Source: Dendrobium chrysotoxum (Eukaryota; Streptophyta; Magnoliopsida; Asparagales; Orchidaceae). From it: a stretch of 64,000 nucleotides of DNA. Position numbers and translations under genes: made by a program. Location of the stretch: positions 96,074,433 to 96,138,432 of the forward strand of contig CM034305.1 of assembly GCA_019925795.1 (NCBI GenBank), in the 5' to 3' direction. Below, piece by piece: positions 32,540-47,100 of the stretch. The notes under the pieces are model-generated. The model did no database searches. It was given only the letters and a program-made list of their open reading frames with translations, and was not told the DNA's origin. Numbering within the stretch: the first letter of the stretch is position 1; every line of letters starts with the position of its first letter.

Positions 32540-35253
32540 GGGAAGCTGCGAGGTCGAGCTTCTCTCCTCTCTTTGGAGGCGGAAGGATACGATAAGGCTC
32601 CTGCTGGCCTCACAAGCCTCCAACTCTTCGGCCTCCTCGCGGTTTAAAGATAAAAGCCAGGTAGGGAGCTGAGGTTTAAGGAGAAGGGCATTCTATCAAA
32701 ACCCTGGCTTGGCCTGTTATGCAAGTCTGAGCATATTTTCTCTGGCCCATGGGCTTGGAGTTGGGCCTAGTGAACTAACATCAACTCGATGGTAGAATCC
32801 CACTACTTAAATTAATTAAGTTAAAGTGAGTTAATTAAAATGAAACCTTTACCTACAAAGATTAACAAACTATAGTAGATTGATGATTATCATATTCATG
32901 GGCCAGCTTAGAAGAGGGATCCTAAGATTGTTAAAAAAATTTTCTTAGAAGTATCATTATGAGGATGAAATGAGGATAGAGTCACCTAAGTGATATGTAA
33001 GTTAGGTTTAAAATAGTAGGGTTATATGTTATAAGGTTTAGGATTGTTCGATTTATTAAGTTGTCACTTTAAAAGACAAATTGACAGGTCGTGGATAGTT
33101 AGGCATATGATATGATCAAGATTACTAAGAACATCTAAGGAGACAGTGTGTTATGAAAAAAAATATATTATTAAAAAAAAACTAAGGATAGATCAAATAT
33201 GCAAAAAGAGATGGTACATCATAGGAATATAGGATATTATGTAAGGACTCACCAAGTTACAATTAAATATCTCAATGCAAAAATATAATTATAAGTGTTG
33301 GTTAAAGGATTTTCTCTTGAGATTGAAAGAGAATAAATTAGGAGGCTCTTGGAGCTTTTTTGGAGTGGGCTTCCCGAGAAGAAGAAAATGTTGATTTTTA
33401 TAGGAGATGCTTGATAATTTATTGGATTTATGGTTGAGGCATGGATCTATAAGTTTGCTTTGGAATAGCAAGTTGATATGTGGTTAATTCTTAGTTTTGG
33501 ACAAAAGGGGTTCAATTTCATGGATCAACTAAGGTGTAATTTGTAAGGTTTATACATCTTTAGTGTAGTTCCTTGAAGTGATGACATGATGAAATAATAT
33601 ATAGTGACAAAAAATAGGATAATAACTATTAAAACTCTAAGCTTCTAAACACTTTTTATATTGCATTACAGAACATGTGAAAGTTGTTATGCATAAAACA
33701 TTATATTTATATTGAAAAATGGAACCATTGTGTAAACCTAATTATACATCAATATTTATTACAATGTATTTGAATGAAGTACCAAAGGTTTATACATCAA
33801 CTATTTGTTAATACAATGTAAAAATGCTTGAAGAGCACGATTGGTGTTGTTAATATTATTAATTTTTTATTCATATAATAATCTATATAATTTGTTAGAT
33901 GAAGTCCCGGGCTATGAGTAATAGGCTAAACTATCTAGAGTTAATATAGGCATCAACTACCAAAGATACAAACTCAACATAATAATTATTTTCCATAGGT
34001 GTGACCAATATTTGGCCTAATAATAATAATAATAATAATAATAATAAGTGTTATAATTAAGGACATAATGCACAATCATCTAAATTGTGAATTTCTTATA
34101 TTGGACATATGATATGAATGTAGGAGTATCACACCTATACTTACAGTCAAATGTATATGAAAGTCCATGTTAACACATATACATATAATTTATTTCACGG
34201 GTAGGTTATGTTACTATAAACCATATCATATAATATCTTTAATATATGTTTTATTTGGATGGTGGGTTTTACATATTTGACCAAGAAGCTTGATGACCTT
34301 TATATATAGTGATGAGTTGCATAACTCATTTTAACTTAGTTTGTATGTTTAAATATGGATTAACATGAATAAACATAAATCTAACTCGCACAACAAATCC
34401 CTTAATGTTTTTAGAAGCATTCATCTTAGTTTTCATCATACTTATAAAATATTACATATCTAAAGAGTTTAAAATAATAATAGAACTATCTTGATAATCA
34501 TATAATCAATCACCTATGTTATAACTCAGACTAATATATTTTTTAGAAGGGCCATTTCAATGACATGACATTATTATACAAATAACTTAATAGCTAATAA
34601 TCATAGCAGTAGCAACATATAAAATCCAATACCTAATATTAGAAGTTCGTTTCTTACTGTGTGGCCACAATAAGCCGGATGAAGCATAGTGACAATCGAC
34701 ATCTGTTATAATTTAATTTAGTTTTAGTTATTATCATTTATCGACTATAATGGCCTTATGAAAATTTGCAGAAGATGGATGTTACGTTTATCATTTTATG
34801 TCAATTTGTCATATTTATAAAGTTTAATTGTATTTAGGTACACTTTGTTTGCTCATATGTTCATATTCATGTCAATGTCATTGTGTGTAATTGGTAATAG
34901 TTGGCATGAAACATCTTTAGTGAAGGGAAGTAATTTCTACAAATTTTGTCTTCATTTGAATAGTGCATGCACCCATGAGACGCTCAATTTGGTGTCAACA
35001 CTTAAAAAAGTATTTTTAAAACTCTTATAATTCAAACCATGCCATATATATGATGGAAAGCAATAAATCACTCAAATGCACCATAATTTAGATGTATATA
35101 TGCATGCAATATATGCTATGCTAATTCGTGAGCGGATAAGCACTGGACACAATAATAATGTCTCCACTTAACTAGATCTGCAAACATATGATATAAATAT
35201 ACAAGTGCAATCATACATAAAGTTATGCTAGATGTGTGATACGCCACAAAGAA
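32540..35253. other. RH3 upstream region and gene-free stretch
   Basis: The first 150 bp should hold the RH3 leader and core promoter; TATA or TSS cannot be fixed. Beyond it I see only AT-rich sequence, with an (AAT)n run at about 34020-34047. No coding region. Confidence 0.45.
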
Positions 35254-36000
35254 TCACCTTGATCAGGCACGAATCTTGATGCAAATATGAATTTTGAGCA
35301 TCTAATTTAAATTCGGGATCATCCAAACTCTGCTTATAGCAAGCTTATAGTCAAATTGAATATCTCAAGAAGGCAAACTCAATGACACCAAATTTAGCCC
35401 AATGCAAGCCCAAATAAGCTAAAATCAAAGGACCAAAGCATTCTGGAAGGTTTTAGAGCATTAATTGGATGATCAAATAATATCCAAATATGACATGCTT
35501 ATAGTAAAAGTGAGCGGCTCGACAAGATGAATCCAATGAGTCCAAGATCACTCAATTCTAACACCACGAAGGTACTTAAATACTCAGTAGATGTTCTATG
35601 ACCAAGGGAATCAGTATGGGTCATCCGATAGAATACTCCAAAATTGCCTTAAATTTTCTTTATATTTATTGAGCATGCCACTCTAAAAAAAATTATAAAG
35701 TGACCCTCATTCTTAACATGAAAAGGGAGAGGAAAGGAAGGAGGAGCTTTAGGGCTTGAACAATCTTGGAGCTCCACCCCAGAACCATCGTTGATAAATC
35801 CGTGCCACCAGGCTACCGCTGCTAAACCTCTGCCCGACCATTGCCATCAGACCTCCATCAGTCAGTAATTGACAAGCCTTCCTCCACCTTCACCTATCAA
35901 CTATGTTTCCTCTGACCACCATTGCCTGTCGACTACGATCTCTCCAACCATCGTCACCTGCTGATTTTGATCCCTCTGACCTTTGTCGCCCAGCTACGAT
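35254..36000 (+). repeat. LTR-type repeat family, copy 1
   Basis: Collinear with 59830-60760 and 62088-63545. Shared blocks include GATCA.GCACGAATCT, GGGATCATCCAAACTCTG, TGACATGCTTATAGT, GCGGCTCGACAAGA and ATCCAACGAGCC-like sequence, then GCCACTCTA before a TATA-like stretch. Downstream is a run of degenerate CT-rich repeats (CCATTGCC, CGACTACGATC). I interpret it as an LTR or its U3-R part, as the third copy ends in a typical LTR terminator region. Confidence 0.6.
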
Positions 36001-36454
36001 TTTACCAAACAAACAAATAAGGTAACATTCTCTTGAGAACAGCTCTCATGTCATTGGAATCTCTCAACTCCAACTATGTAACGTGGTCCATACAATGTAT
36101 ATTTGCCATTTTGAGCCAACACCTTCCCCAGGGGAAGGATATTATTTATAATCAATCACCAATACTAATGGAAACATTCCAATTGGGCACGACTCAATGT
36201 TTTCTCCTCTTTTCAAGATTTTCTACATAAAAATTTTGATGTCTCTTATGATTGCTACACCCCTTTATTCTATATATTTGTGTGATGGATCTTCATACAA
36301 AGTTAAGATAATAAATTTTATAGCTCTCTACCGTCACGAATGTTCCAAGACGCAACATATATAAATAAATGAGAATGTTAATTGCACAAGTTTCAATTCA
36401 CTTAATAGATCAAATATCAAATCATACAACTTGTAAACGTGCAAGTAATAAACT
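36001..36454. other. Gene-free stretch before the gap
   Basis: No gene seen. Open frames reported across the adjacent Ns are artefacts. Confidence 0.4.
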
Positions 36455-36954
36455 NNNNNNNNNNNNNNNNNNNNNNNNNNNNNNNNNNNNNNNNNNNNNN
36501 NNNNNNNNNNNNNNNNNNNNNNNNNNNNNNNNNNNNNNNNNNNNNNNNNNNNNNNNNNNNNNNNNNNNNNNNNNNNNNNNNNNNNNNNNNNNNNNNNNNN
36601 NNNNNNNNNNNNNNNNNNNNNNNNNNNNNNNNNNNNNNNNNNNNNNNNNNNNNNNNNNNNNNNNNNNNNNNNNNNNNNNNNNNNNNNNNNNNNNNNNNNN
36701 NNNNNNNNNNNNNNNNNNNNNNNNNNNNNNNNNNNNNNNNNNNNNNNNNNNNNNNNNNNNNNNNNNNNNNNNNNNNNNNNNNNNNNNNNNNNNNNNNNNN
36801 NNNNNNNNNNNNNNNNNNNNNNNNNNNNNNNNNNNNNNNNNNNNNNNNNNNNNNNNNNNNNNNNNNNNNNNNNNNNNNNNNNNNNNNNNNNNNNNNNNNN
36901 NNNNNNNNNNNNNNNNNNNNNNNNNNNNNNNNNNNNNNNNNNNNNNNNNNNNNN
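36455..36954. other. Assembly gap, 500 N
   Basis: Exactly 500 Ns, the usual placeholder for a gap of unknown size. The missing 5' exons of the LAZ1-like gene could lie here. Confidence 0.99.
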
Positions 36955-39900
36955 CGTCGAAATCTCCTGCGGATGTCCTCATCAGAGACTTGAAAGTAAA
37001 TTCTATAAAACCAGGATTAAATTTATTTCATGTGGATTGAAGTGTTAGGTGACAAAAAAATCACACAGTCTATGTGTTGCAGAAATGATAATGTTAAAAT
37101 GGATTTTTAAAAAATCCATAAGATTATATTGCATATGATAATGTAAAAGGGATAGTGAAAGTTTCACCTATTGAAAGTAAGGTAGTAGAAAATAGATTGA
37201 AATGAGTTGCCTTGTTCATCGGGGAGTAAATGATGCTGTGATAAGATGGCAAGGTAAAATTAGTTAAGGGATTAGATAGGAAAAAAGTTAGTGCAAAAGT
37301 AATATTGGTAAGTTGTGTGCAAAAGTTTGCCACAAATTTAATTTAAGCTTTCAAGTAAAATTTGTCATGAGTGAACCAAGACTAAAAATTCATGAGTTGT
37401 ACCCTAAATGGTTGGGATACGGATAATAATGATGATTTTTATTCTGTTTGTTTTTTTTGTGTAAAGCTAAAATTTGGGCATAATTGTGTTGTAACTCATG
37501 TGTCTCTGTCATGGTAATGCAAATCCAGCTTTACATCTTGAGTTACACCTTATTTATTAGTTGTGATGTTAAAATTTGTTCCAAAACTGTCTCATGGAAC
37601 CTCACATTTTAGAACAAAAATCATGTTCTAACTGAGCTTTTGTTTTCATGCATCATCAAATTTTGCCAATGTTTAAGAAGCAACATTGTTAATGCTGTTT
37701 TATGTTTTTGGCTATCAGAAACCTAAGACTTCATTCTACTTGCAATTTTAATGGTTTTTCATCATTCCTCAAAGCCATTTCTGGATTCTTGAAGAATAAT
37801 AGTTCTTCAGTGTGATGAGAACACCTACTGATAGTAATATAATCAAAAAATTTTTGGCAATGTTTAGGCATATATGTGATGGAGGATAGAAGATTAATAA
37901 AATTAATGTCCAAGGGTAATGAATGAAATGATTAGACTAGAGGTAATAGAGACAGAAGTTCAAAAAGATTTAAAAAAAAAATCAAATTATCAACACTTGA
38001 AAAGAAAAAAAAGGATGGAGAACAATGATTTATAAGACTGACCCAAAATAGTTGGAGATGAGGCTAGTGATGATGGTGATGGAGATCTCATTTTGCATCT
38101 CAGCTCAGTTTTGTATTCATTCATTGGAACATTTAAGTTTGTGCTGTTGTTTAGATAAATTTTACAATTGACCATTTGAGCTATTTACATCTTGCCCATC
38201 ACCATTTTCTTTTTGTCCAGTTTTTGTGCACTTTGCAGGGCCTTAGCTTTTACAGCAGAAAATACCGTGTAGCTCTTCTTGTTGATTTTCTTGTCTCTGC
38301 CTTCTGAACGTAGGATTTCAATATAACCATTTTCATAAACTATATATCAGATGTGATAGTTACTGGCCTTTTTAAGTGAAAGTCTAGTGGTAAATATGTC
38401 TTAGGTCCTCTTAGGCCAGTTTGTTTGCATACAAGTGTTCCAAAGTATTGAATCTTTGTTTTAGTATTGAGTTCAAATGTTTGTTTGGTAGAGAAGTGTT
38501 CTAAAGTATTGAATCGGCTTGGGTCAGTGTGACAAAAATATTTATTTTCAGGTCCGGTCAGATGGAGATATTCTAGTTTAAAATGAACTCAAAATGCTAT
38601 TGTTTAGGTCGAACTTGTAACCTTATGCCAAAATATTGCCCAATGCTGCTAATGTTTGCTCTAGTTGGTTCTCATTAGGCTAGTCCTAAAAATTGCATAT
38701 GACAGATCCTTGAGCCCTGCTTAGGCAGAAAACCTTATGTGCTATGTATACCCTTCAATTAATTCAACTAATTAGTAATGGCAGGTTATTAAACTATTCT
38801 ATTTAATTATAGAATGATTATTGAATAATTTAATTAATCTAACAAGAATGAACTAATCTAACAAATTACATATTATTTATATTGTTATTAATATAATTGT
38901 TTCCAATTAGTGATACATTAGTTAATTATAAATGATTAATCTAATTAAATAGGTATTAGTTAGTGATTAGAACTTTAAATTATCTTATTAATTCGGTTTT
39001 TTAAGAATGGATGAGTGATTAAAGTATTAATTTAGCCCGGCTTACCTCACTATATGCTAAACAAACACAAGAATTACTGCTCACAAGTAGCGAGCACATA
39101 CTTAAAAACTTGACTCCATTCAAAGACATTTGAAAGAAAGCCTACTCCTGGAACTTGATTCCAATCAATTTTAAAAATTTATGGCGAAATTATTGTATCT
39201 GTTTAAATTATGGCCCAAATTGTCATAAAAATTATATTATGTCTCATTGGAACTCAGAGTTTGTGCCATACTTGAGTCATTTGGGTTAGTTTTGGCAAAG
39301 TTCATGTGGCTTAAATTGTTAGAAAAGGTGCTATCTTTCATTTTATCGAATGAAATTTTTTAGCTTAAAATTTTTGTGTGCGCTCTAATTCTTGCTCATT
39401 TTTCCTTGACATCGTTTCCACTTGTTCTCAAATTTATGATCGAAGGTTCTACAAAGGAGCCTTAATTCATTTAAATTCATACTTTTTTTTTTCAATGATT
39501 CTGAATTATAGTCAATGACCGCTGAGTTGCATTTTTTTAACTCTCTCTTCTTGCTTTTGCACATACACTTCTATTTTGAAGAAACCTCGTATCTTTCTAC
39601 TAAGCTGTTAGTCACTGGCTTATATCTAACTACAAACGTCAGGAAAATTTCTGGATTTCAAGCTGCTGCTGCTGTTTTAGCCATTTAACAATAATAACTC
39701 AATCATGAGGGTCATTATATGCATATTGAGTTGCGTGATGCAAACTAGTTTTATGCTTTGCTTCACCCGACAGTTAGCACACTTCCTAGGAAAACTCACA
39801 TGGCGTCACCATGTGTTTTGTTGGAACCCAACATCAGGAAAGTTTATTGAGTTTGAGGCTGTGGTGCTTTGTTTGTCATTGACAACAAGAACTCACTCGT

Positions 39901-41114
39901 GAGTGTCACTGCATATAATTAAATTGAGCTGTGTTATGAGAACTACTTTGCCACTTGCATCACCTGGAATTTAGCTCGCTTTACCCAAAAAACAGGCTGC
40001 CACTGTTTTGTATGGAGTATGGACCTCTTATTTCTCATTGCTGAAGTCTTCAAGTACGGATTAGTAGATCATATGGTTCTAGCGGTGGCTTAAAAATATG
40101 ATTCTCGCTGTAGATATTACATGAAGTTTTGTTTTGTGCGTGGATACAGATATTATTATGTAGCTATTTGGAATTACTTCATAAAGCTTCCAAATGCATT
40201 TTTAATAACCGCAGAAAATGGTGTATACAGAGTGCATATTTTAGTGATTGACAACCAAGATTGATGAAGTTTGAGTAAGCTCTAGATTCAGATAATCCAC
40301 TATTCTGTGTTTTTATTTGAAGCATTGTGGCTATCAATTTAGTAGTAGTCCAATTTTTTATTTTAATAATTTTGGAGTTGTTTCAAGCATTTGTTGCAAT
40401 GTTGGATCTAGTGAATTTAGTAAACTGTTGCTACAAGAGAAAGATGCTTACTAGCTAGTCCGTTATTTAATGAGCAGTACCTATTGGAGAAATTTTTAGA
40501 GGCTGACTGGTGTATGGTCATAAATGAATTCACTCTTGTTGGATTATGGTACTTTTTTTGCATGGGAAAGTTTGCATGTAGGTCCTCTTTGACACTAGCA
40601 GCCATTTGCCCCCCATGTTGGAACACATTTGAAATGGGTTTCCTATTATTTTAAAATGCAGATCTAGGTTCTTTGGTAGACTGTGGCAGTTAATTATAGG
40701 TTTGATGATCAAATTTTCTCCGTTCCCAGAACTGCTTATGCCCATTGTCACTTAGGTATGCCCTCATGTGTCTTGCAGGAGATTTTCTTATATTGGTTTG
40801 TCCTAGGCTATGGTGTCTTGTATGGTGATGAGTAGGTGGAAAGTTTAACAAAGAGCCATTTTCATTATAAATACTAATATTTGTAAATTTTGTTGTAAAC
40901 ATAAGAAGAATCATAACTATGGACCTATTTGTTTATATTGTATAGGTTGAGGTGCACACTTGAGAGTTTCAAACTATGAGGGACCATTCACAACTCATGT
41001 TAAGGATCAAGGATCTCTATTTGGAATTTTCTTTTATTTGATGAAACTGGCATTTTGTTCATCCATTAACATGGCAATAACACAGTTAATCAAGGTCATT
41101 TCTAATATTTTCCT
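36955..41114. other. TE-rich stretch without genes
   Basis: Two decayed LINE 3' ends can be seen. One at about 37060-37440 has remnants of the reverse transcriptase tail and ends in GGTTGGGATA plus ATAATGATGAT. A second at about 37880-38080 ends GACCCAAAATAGTTGGAGAT plus GATGAT units. The rest is AT-rich and holds no exon I could match, including the expected first exons of the LAZ1-like gene. Confidence 0.4.
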
Positions 41115-41706
41115 GGAATGTTTTAGATGTTTTGGGTCTATTTTTCAGAGTGATGGTGAAATATATGGGGATATTATTAGTAGAATTCAAGTTGGATGGA
41201 GGAATGCATCGGGCTTGTTGTGTGATAGAAAAGTCCTCCTCAAACTTAAGGGAAAATTCTATAAGATGGTGGTGAGACCTGCAATGCTTTATGGTGCAGA
41301 ATGTTGGCCATTAAAAGAGAAGCATAATATTAAGTTAAGTGTTGTATGAGTTGCTCAGGTGGATGAGTGACTTTACTCTTAGAGACAGGATAAGAAATGA
41401 GCATATACGTGAAAAGGTTGTAGTAGCTCCAGTGGAAGATAAGATTAGAGAGAGTCACCTTAGATGGTTTGGTCACATAAAATGACGGCCTTCCGTTGAC
41501 TTGGTTAGGAAAGCAAATGTATTAGATTCAACTTATGTTAAGAAAGGTAGATGTAGACATAAAAAGACTTGGTTAGAAAATATTAGAACTGACATTTCTT
41601 TATTAGATTTAAATGAGAATTTGATTCTTAGTAAGACACAATGGAGAAAAATGATTCATGTAGCCGACCCCACAGTGGGATAAAGGCTTGATGTTATTGT
41701 TGTAAA
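41115..41706 (+). mobile_element. 5'-truncated LINE, copy 2
   Basis: Same family as 2085-2720. The translation has FQSDGEIYGDI, RIQVGW, LLCDRKVLLKLKGKFYKMVV and RPAMLYGAECWPLKEKHN, then breaks at a stop at about 41347 and continues in other frames. It ends TGGGATAAAGGCTTGATG and a short (TTG) tail. It is probably in the 5' intron of the LAZ1-like gene. Confidence 0.82.
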
Positions 41707-44110
41707 CGTTTTATGAAGAACAAAGCAACAACAAATTTCAGCACAAGACACAGGCATAAAACAACAACTATGCATGAGAACAACCGCATGAACACTTGTG
41801 TTATAGTACTCAAAAGAAGTCTGCTTTGACTCTAAGCTACTGGCATTGGTGAATTGAAGGCAGTGGCTTTCATGTTGATTGCTAATAGAATTGGTGAGGA
41901 AGAAAGAGAAATAATTTTGGGAGGAATTATCAATTCTTTTTTTTTTTTCTTGTTGAAAATTTAGGATGCCGAGAAAGAGGTGAGAGATTTGAAAGAGGTA
42001 TTGAGGTGATTAGCAAGAACTTACAAGAGAAAACCAATTCCACTAAGGTGAATGCAAGCTAGGTCACCAAGTACTAACAAGAGAAGAACATCTCGACAAT
42101 ATTTTTATTGTTCAAAAGTTGAAATTTTCTATTATATCTAAGCACTATTTATATGAATTCAAAGTACAATTGGCAAACACAGCACGAATAAATTCTTTAT
42201 CTTTCCTAAACAAACTCCACAAAATAGAAAATTTTATCTATTATAATAAATTATTTAAATCCAACTAATGATAATTTTAGGAGGAATGCAAACTCAAATT
42301 TGTCTAAATAATTAGAAAATTTCATCCTTATGCTATTGTAATTTGAATTCAATCCAACAATCTAGCTTTCACAGTTTTGATCTCCCTATGATGTTCAATT
42401 GATGATTTGACAATCTAATAATAATATTTTCTCCAATCTCAATGGTGTTATCTTAGAATTTCCATTGTTTGCATATTTTTTAGAAAAATCTTATTGTTAA
42501 AACTTCAATGAACATGGTTTGATTGATATTTTTAAGATTTGATACACAAATTATGATTATAGGTGATATGTTTGACCACCTATTTGATTTGATCCCTAGA
42601 TTAAACAATGAGGTAACACTTTTGTTGTGGTAATTATTTGTTGGTTGAGATGAAAATTAGAAACACATAGTATCTCAATATAGATGATGACGCAATATTT
42701 TCTACCACAAATAACTTTTAGATATCAAGAACTATGAAAAATTACACAACTAATTGAAAACATGCACACGGTAGAAATAAGAGTATATCCAACATGAATA
42801 AATTTGATCACTTGTGCAAATCAATAATAAGATTTATAAAAGAAAATCGGAAGAAGGAAAGATGACATTAAATCAAGGCTGTTGCTTGTACCAAGAAATA
42901 ATATCTCTGGAAAATTTCAAGGTTCCCATTCGATCTAGGAGATGAATAAGAGGACTTGCACAGCTAGCTATTAATTTATTTAGAATTAGTCGATGCAAAC
43001 CCTATCTTAATACCACTACCAAATAGAACCCAGTCTCAAACTTCCATAAAAAAATCTCCAAAACTATTGATGGATGGTGGAAAAACTCCACAATTGCTAG
43101 TTTTCTTAGGAATTTGTAGAACAAAGCTTCATATCACTTGTATCAATATTGATAGAAATGTAAATGGTGAATCCATTAACACAAATATGCCATGCAAAAT
43201 AGAGAAGATGGTGGAGTTCACAATTTGAGCCGGTCAAATACTTTTATGAGAAAAATTAAGCACTCAACTATAATGGTTACAAATTTATGAAATTTGGTAG
43301 GATCAATGGGAATCATCATCATTGTGGAATTCAATCATAATTGCCTTTGTGCCATCTTTATTTGTAATGTTCGTCATGCTTTCTTATATGGAATTGGAAC
43401 TGCTCCCTACTTTCAATTAATAAAATATTTGAGATATATTTAAATAAAAAGGATTTATCATCATCATCAGAGCATGCCAGTTTTATCCCAACTATTTGTG
43501 GTTGGTTATGCGCAATTCTTAACTAGGAGGACCAGAAGAGGGACAATTCATTGCTAAATAAAATTGTTACATCGAAGAGAGATATTGATGGTTGTATCAA
43601 TTTGCTTTTGCAACAGAGGATGATGTGTAACTACTTTATTTTACTCTAAAGGTTTACTGAAAAGATATTGGTTTGTTTTTGTTAGATTTGGAATTTATAG
43701 TTGTTCTCATTCAGTGGTTTGAAAATTGAATTTTCTCCCATATATTTGATCATTGAGATTTCAGAGATGAAATCAGAATACTGTTTGTATTGATAAATAA
43801 GAAGTGAACTTATGGGGAAAAAAGTTTGCAAGTATATATCCATGATAAAATACCAAAACAACTTATTTAATAATTGCTACTTAGTAGTCATGTGAAACTA
43901 ACCACTTCTAAGTACCACACAATTGAGCAATGAAGCTTTAGATTAGCAAGTTTTATTCTGCCCTTGTGCATGTCTCACCTATTTACTGTAGAGGATTTGC
44001 TATTAATTTCTTATGCTAAGCAATTTATTTTTTATAGGCACGTAGGCTTCCTAATTAGGTTTATAGCATAATTATTAGAGAACTAATATGCTATGCTTCT
44101 TTTACTCCAG
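41707..44110. other. Gene-free stretch upstream of the first visible LAZ1-like exon
   Basis: AT-rich. A SINE/LINE 3'-end relic (ATCATCATC then CCCAACTATTTGTGGTTGG) is at about 43457-43510. No exon found. Confidence 0.45.
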
Positions 44111-47100
44111 CTATGAAGCTTGGGTCATCTACAACTTCCTTTCACTTTGCTTGGAATGGGTGGGAGGTGCAGGTGCTGTGGTTGTAAGTTTAAGTGGCCG
44201 AATGCTGAAGCCATCATGGTCGCTCATGACTTGCTGCTTTCCTGCCATTCCTCTTGATGGGTAGGTTGCTTATCCATCAAATACTGTTTGCACCATGCTA
44301 TGGTTAACATGAATTATTGGTTATTCACGTTGATGCTGTGGATCAATGTTTTTCAATTAATCCGTTCTGATCTTCTTTTTAAGCCAAATATATCTGAAGT
44401 GTTTCTATTTTTCACAGACGCTTTATTCGGAGGTGCAAGCAAGGTGCATTGCAATTTGTGATACTTAAACCAATTTTAGTTGCAATTACCTTCATATTAT
44501 ACTCTAAAGGGAAATATGAAGATGGGAATTTCAGTGTTAACGAGGGCTATCTCTATATTACAATTACGTACACAATTTCATATTCAATAGCATTGTATGC
44601 GCTTGCCTTATTCTATGTGGCTTGTAGAGATCTGCTTCGACCTTACAATCCAGTTCCAAAGTTTATCCTAATCAAATCCGTCGTCTTTCTTACTTACTGG
44701 CAGGTATGCATAATAGTGCTCTGGTTAATGTAGAAAGGAAAATCTCTATACCTTGTCTGCTGTATTGTCATTCATCCGTTCTTCTGTTATTTGATTAAAT
44801 ATATGCTGTGAACTTTTCAGCTTTGTTATAGCACCGATCAGTCATTTTTAGCTTAGCTGTAGCTTTATCGGCATAAATTTTTTGAGCAAGTACTAGGTTC
44901 ATGGTTATGAATATGCACGTGTAACTAGTCATAGCAACTTCATATTATCAATGGCTATTTTTGTCTCATTGACTAGTAAATTTTGAAGTCTGCATATTGT
45001 AGTTTGCTTTTTGTAGAATTATTCATGATTTATATTAGAAGTTTATAACATTAAAAAAATATTCTCTCACCATAATAACATTCTACTACTTCTACTTGTA
45101 GTAATATCATCTAATTCTTGGCGAGCACAACATCACAACCCATATTTTTTGCTTTGCGCAGATTCATGGATTTGTTTTTTTTTTCTTGAGTTTTACATAT
45201 GTAAATAAGGAAGATTTGGGTGATATGTGCTTAATTTTCCTTAATAATAAACTGATTTGATCTGTTCATCATATGCCATTTCATTTACTGAAGATTTCTT
45301 GATGTCTTACGGAGCTATTCTTAGAACTTCTATTCTGATTGATCTCACCACTTAAGTATGCCTTTTGCTGATTTGAGTGATTTCTTCTGTCCATTCAGAA
45401 AGGCATTTGTAATTTGGTGGGGCATCTTTTTTCTCTCTGACAATCTTTAGATTTTTTTTCCAAATATATTCAAGGTTTAAGTTTCCATTTACTTAGTTTT
45501 CAAATTTTTTTTTTGAATATAGAATAAAATTTACCCCCACGTAGTGGGATAAAGGCTTGATGTTGTTGTTGTATAGAATAAAATTTACCGTTGATTATGC
45601 TTTTTAATTACTTAAAACTAATATTTAAAATATACACATTATCGGAAACAGAGTTTGATGGGAACACTAAAAGCTTTTTTTTGGCGAAACAAAAGAGGAA
45701 CGTTTATAGTTTTTCAGTTAATAGGCTGCCATCATTAATCTTGAGTTAAATTGTAGCTATAATAGGGAAAAATTCCAAGTAGTCCCTAAATATTCTTGTG
45801 TGGCCAATTGAGTCCCAAAATATCATATTTATTTAATTTAGCCTCTTGACTGAGGCACCATTTGAGATTAATTTTTTATACTCAAGGGACTAAATTTAGA
45901 TTAGTTATTTAAGGGATCATTCAGAATCAACTACAGCCAAGAGACTAAATTGAAAAAATGCGATACTTTGATATTAAATTTCCTGGGATTATTTTGAGCT
46001 TTTTTTTTTGCTATCATGGGCTCTAAATACAGTTTTAGAAACCTTGATGAACAGCAAAAGAGTTGTGTGCATGTATGGACACATGTAGCCATTAGTTTAT
46101 GCGGAGGATTTGCATAATAGGTAGCTACCTAATTAGCTACTATTCAATCAAGCTCTCACCGTGCAGATCTTGCATTTATGTTGTGTTGTAGGGAACATCT
46201 CATCTGAAGGGCCTTGCAGTTGATTTGGTTTTACCATTGTTATTGATATTCCTAGCACTAATATCAATATATTTATATACTAACCTGAGAGCATGTATGG
46301 ACACATATGTAGCCATTAGTTTATGAGGTGGATTTGCCTAATAGATAGCTTCCAAATTAGCCACTATTCAATCAAGCATCTCATCGTGCAGAACTTGCAG
46401 TTATGTTGTGTTGTAGGGAACATCTCATCTGAAGGGCCTTGCAGTTGATTTGACTTGAGCATTTTTATTGATATTCCCAGCACTACTATCAATATTTTTA
46501 TATACTAACATGAGGAGGTTTGTATACCCTTTAGTTTGATCAATGCTTGGAAGATATGTTAGGAATGCCTTCTCTTATTAAATAATGCTTGATGAATGAT
46601 GATAAGTTTTGAGTTTAGATGGTTCATCTTAACATGCAGGGTGTTTTGGTTTTCCTAGCTGCAAAGTCTGGATTCATAAGTAATGCCAATGAAGCTGCTG
46701 ATCTCCAAAATTTTGTTTTGTGCGTGGAGATGCTTGTTGCTGCAGTTGGCCACTTCTATGCTTTTCCCTATAAGGAGTATGCAGGTGCCAATATTGGTGG
46801 TTCCAGTGGTCTGATCGGCAGTTTTTCTCATGCTTTAAAATTTAATGACTTCTACCATGACACGGTTCACCAGGTAAACCCTCCAGTTTTAGTTTTTTCA
46901 CTCGGTGAGTTTTTTTTTGTGCTTATTTTCACTATGCCCTGAACGGAATATTCTTTCCTCAGTTTGCCCCAACGTACCATGATTATGTGCTTTACAATAG
47001 CACAGAGAGCGATGATGGAGCAAGAAAATATCGATCTAGGACCTTCGTGCCTACCGGGCAGGAGATGGATGCTGTGAGAAAAAATAGACAGATGTATGGC

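Noticed and set aside
32330..32647. Plus-strand ORF of 105 codons at the RH3 5' end
   Set aside because: Shadow of RH3 exon 1 on the opposite strand.
36369..37040. Long ORFs on both strands across the gap
   Set aside because: They consist of unknown residues from the 500 Ns.
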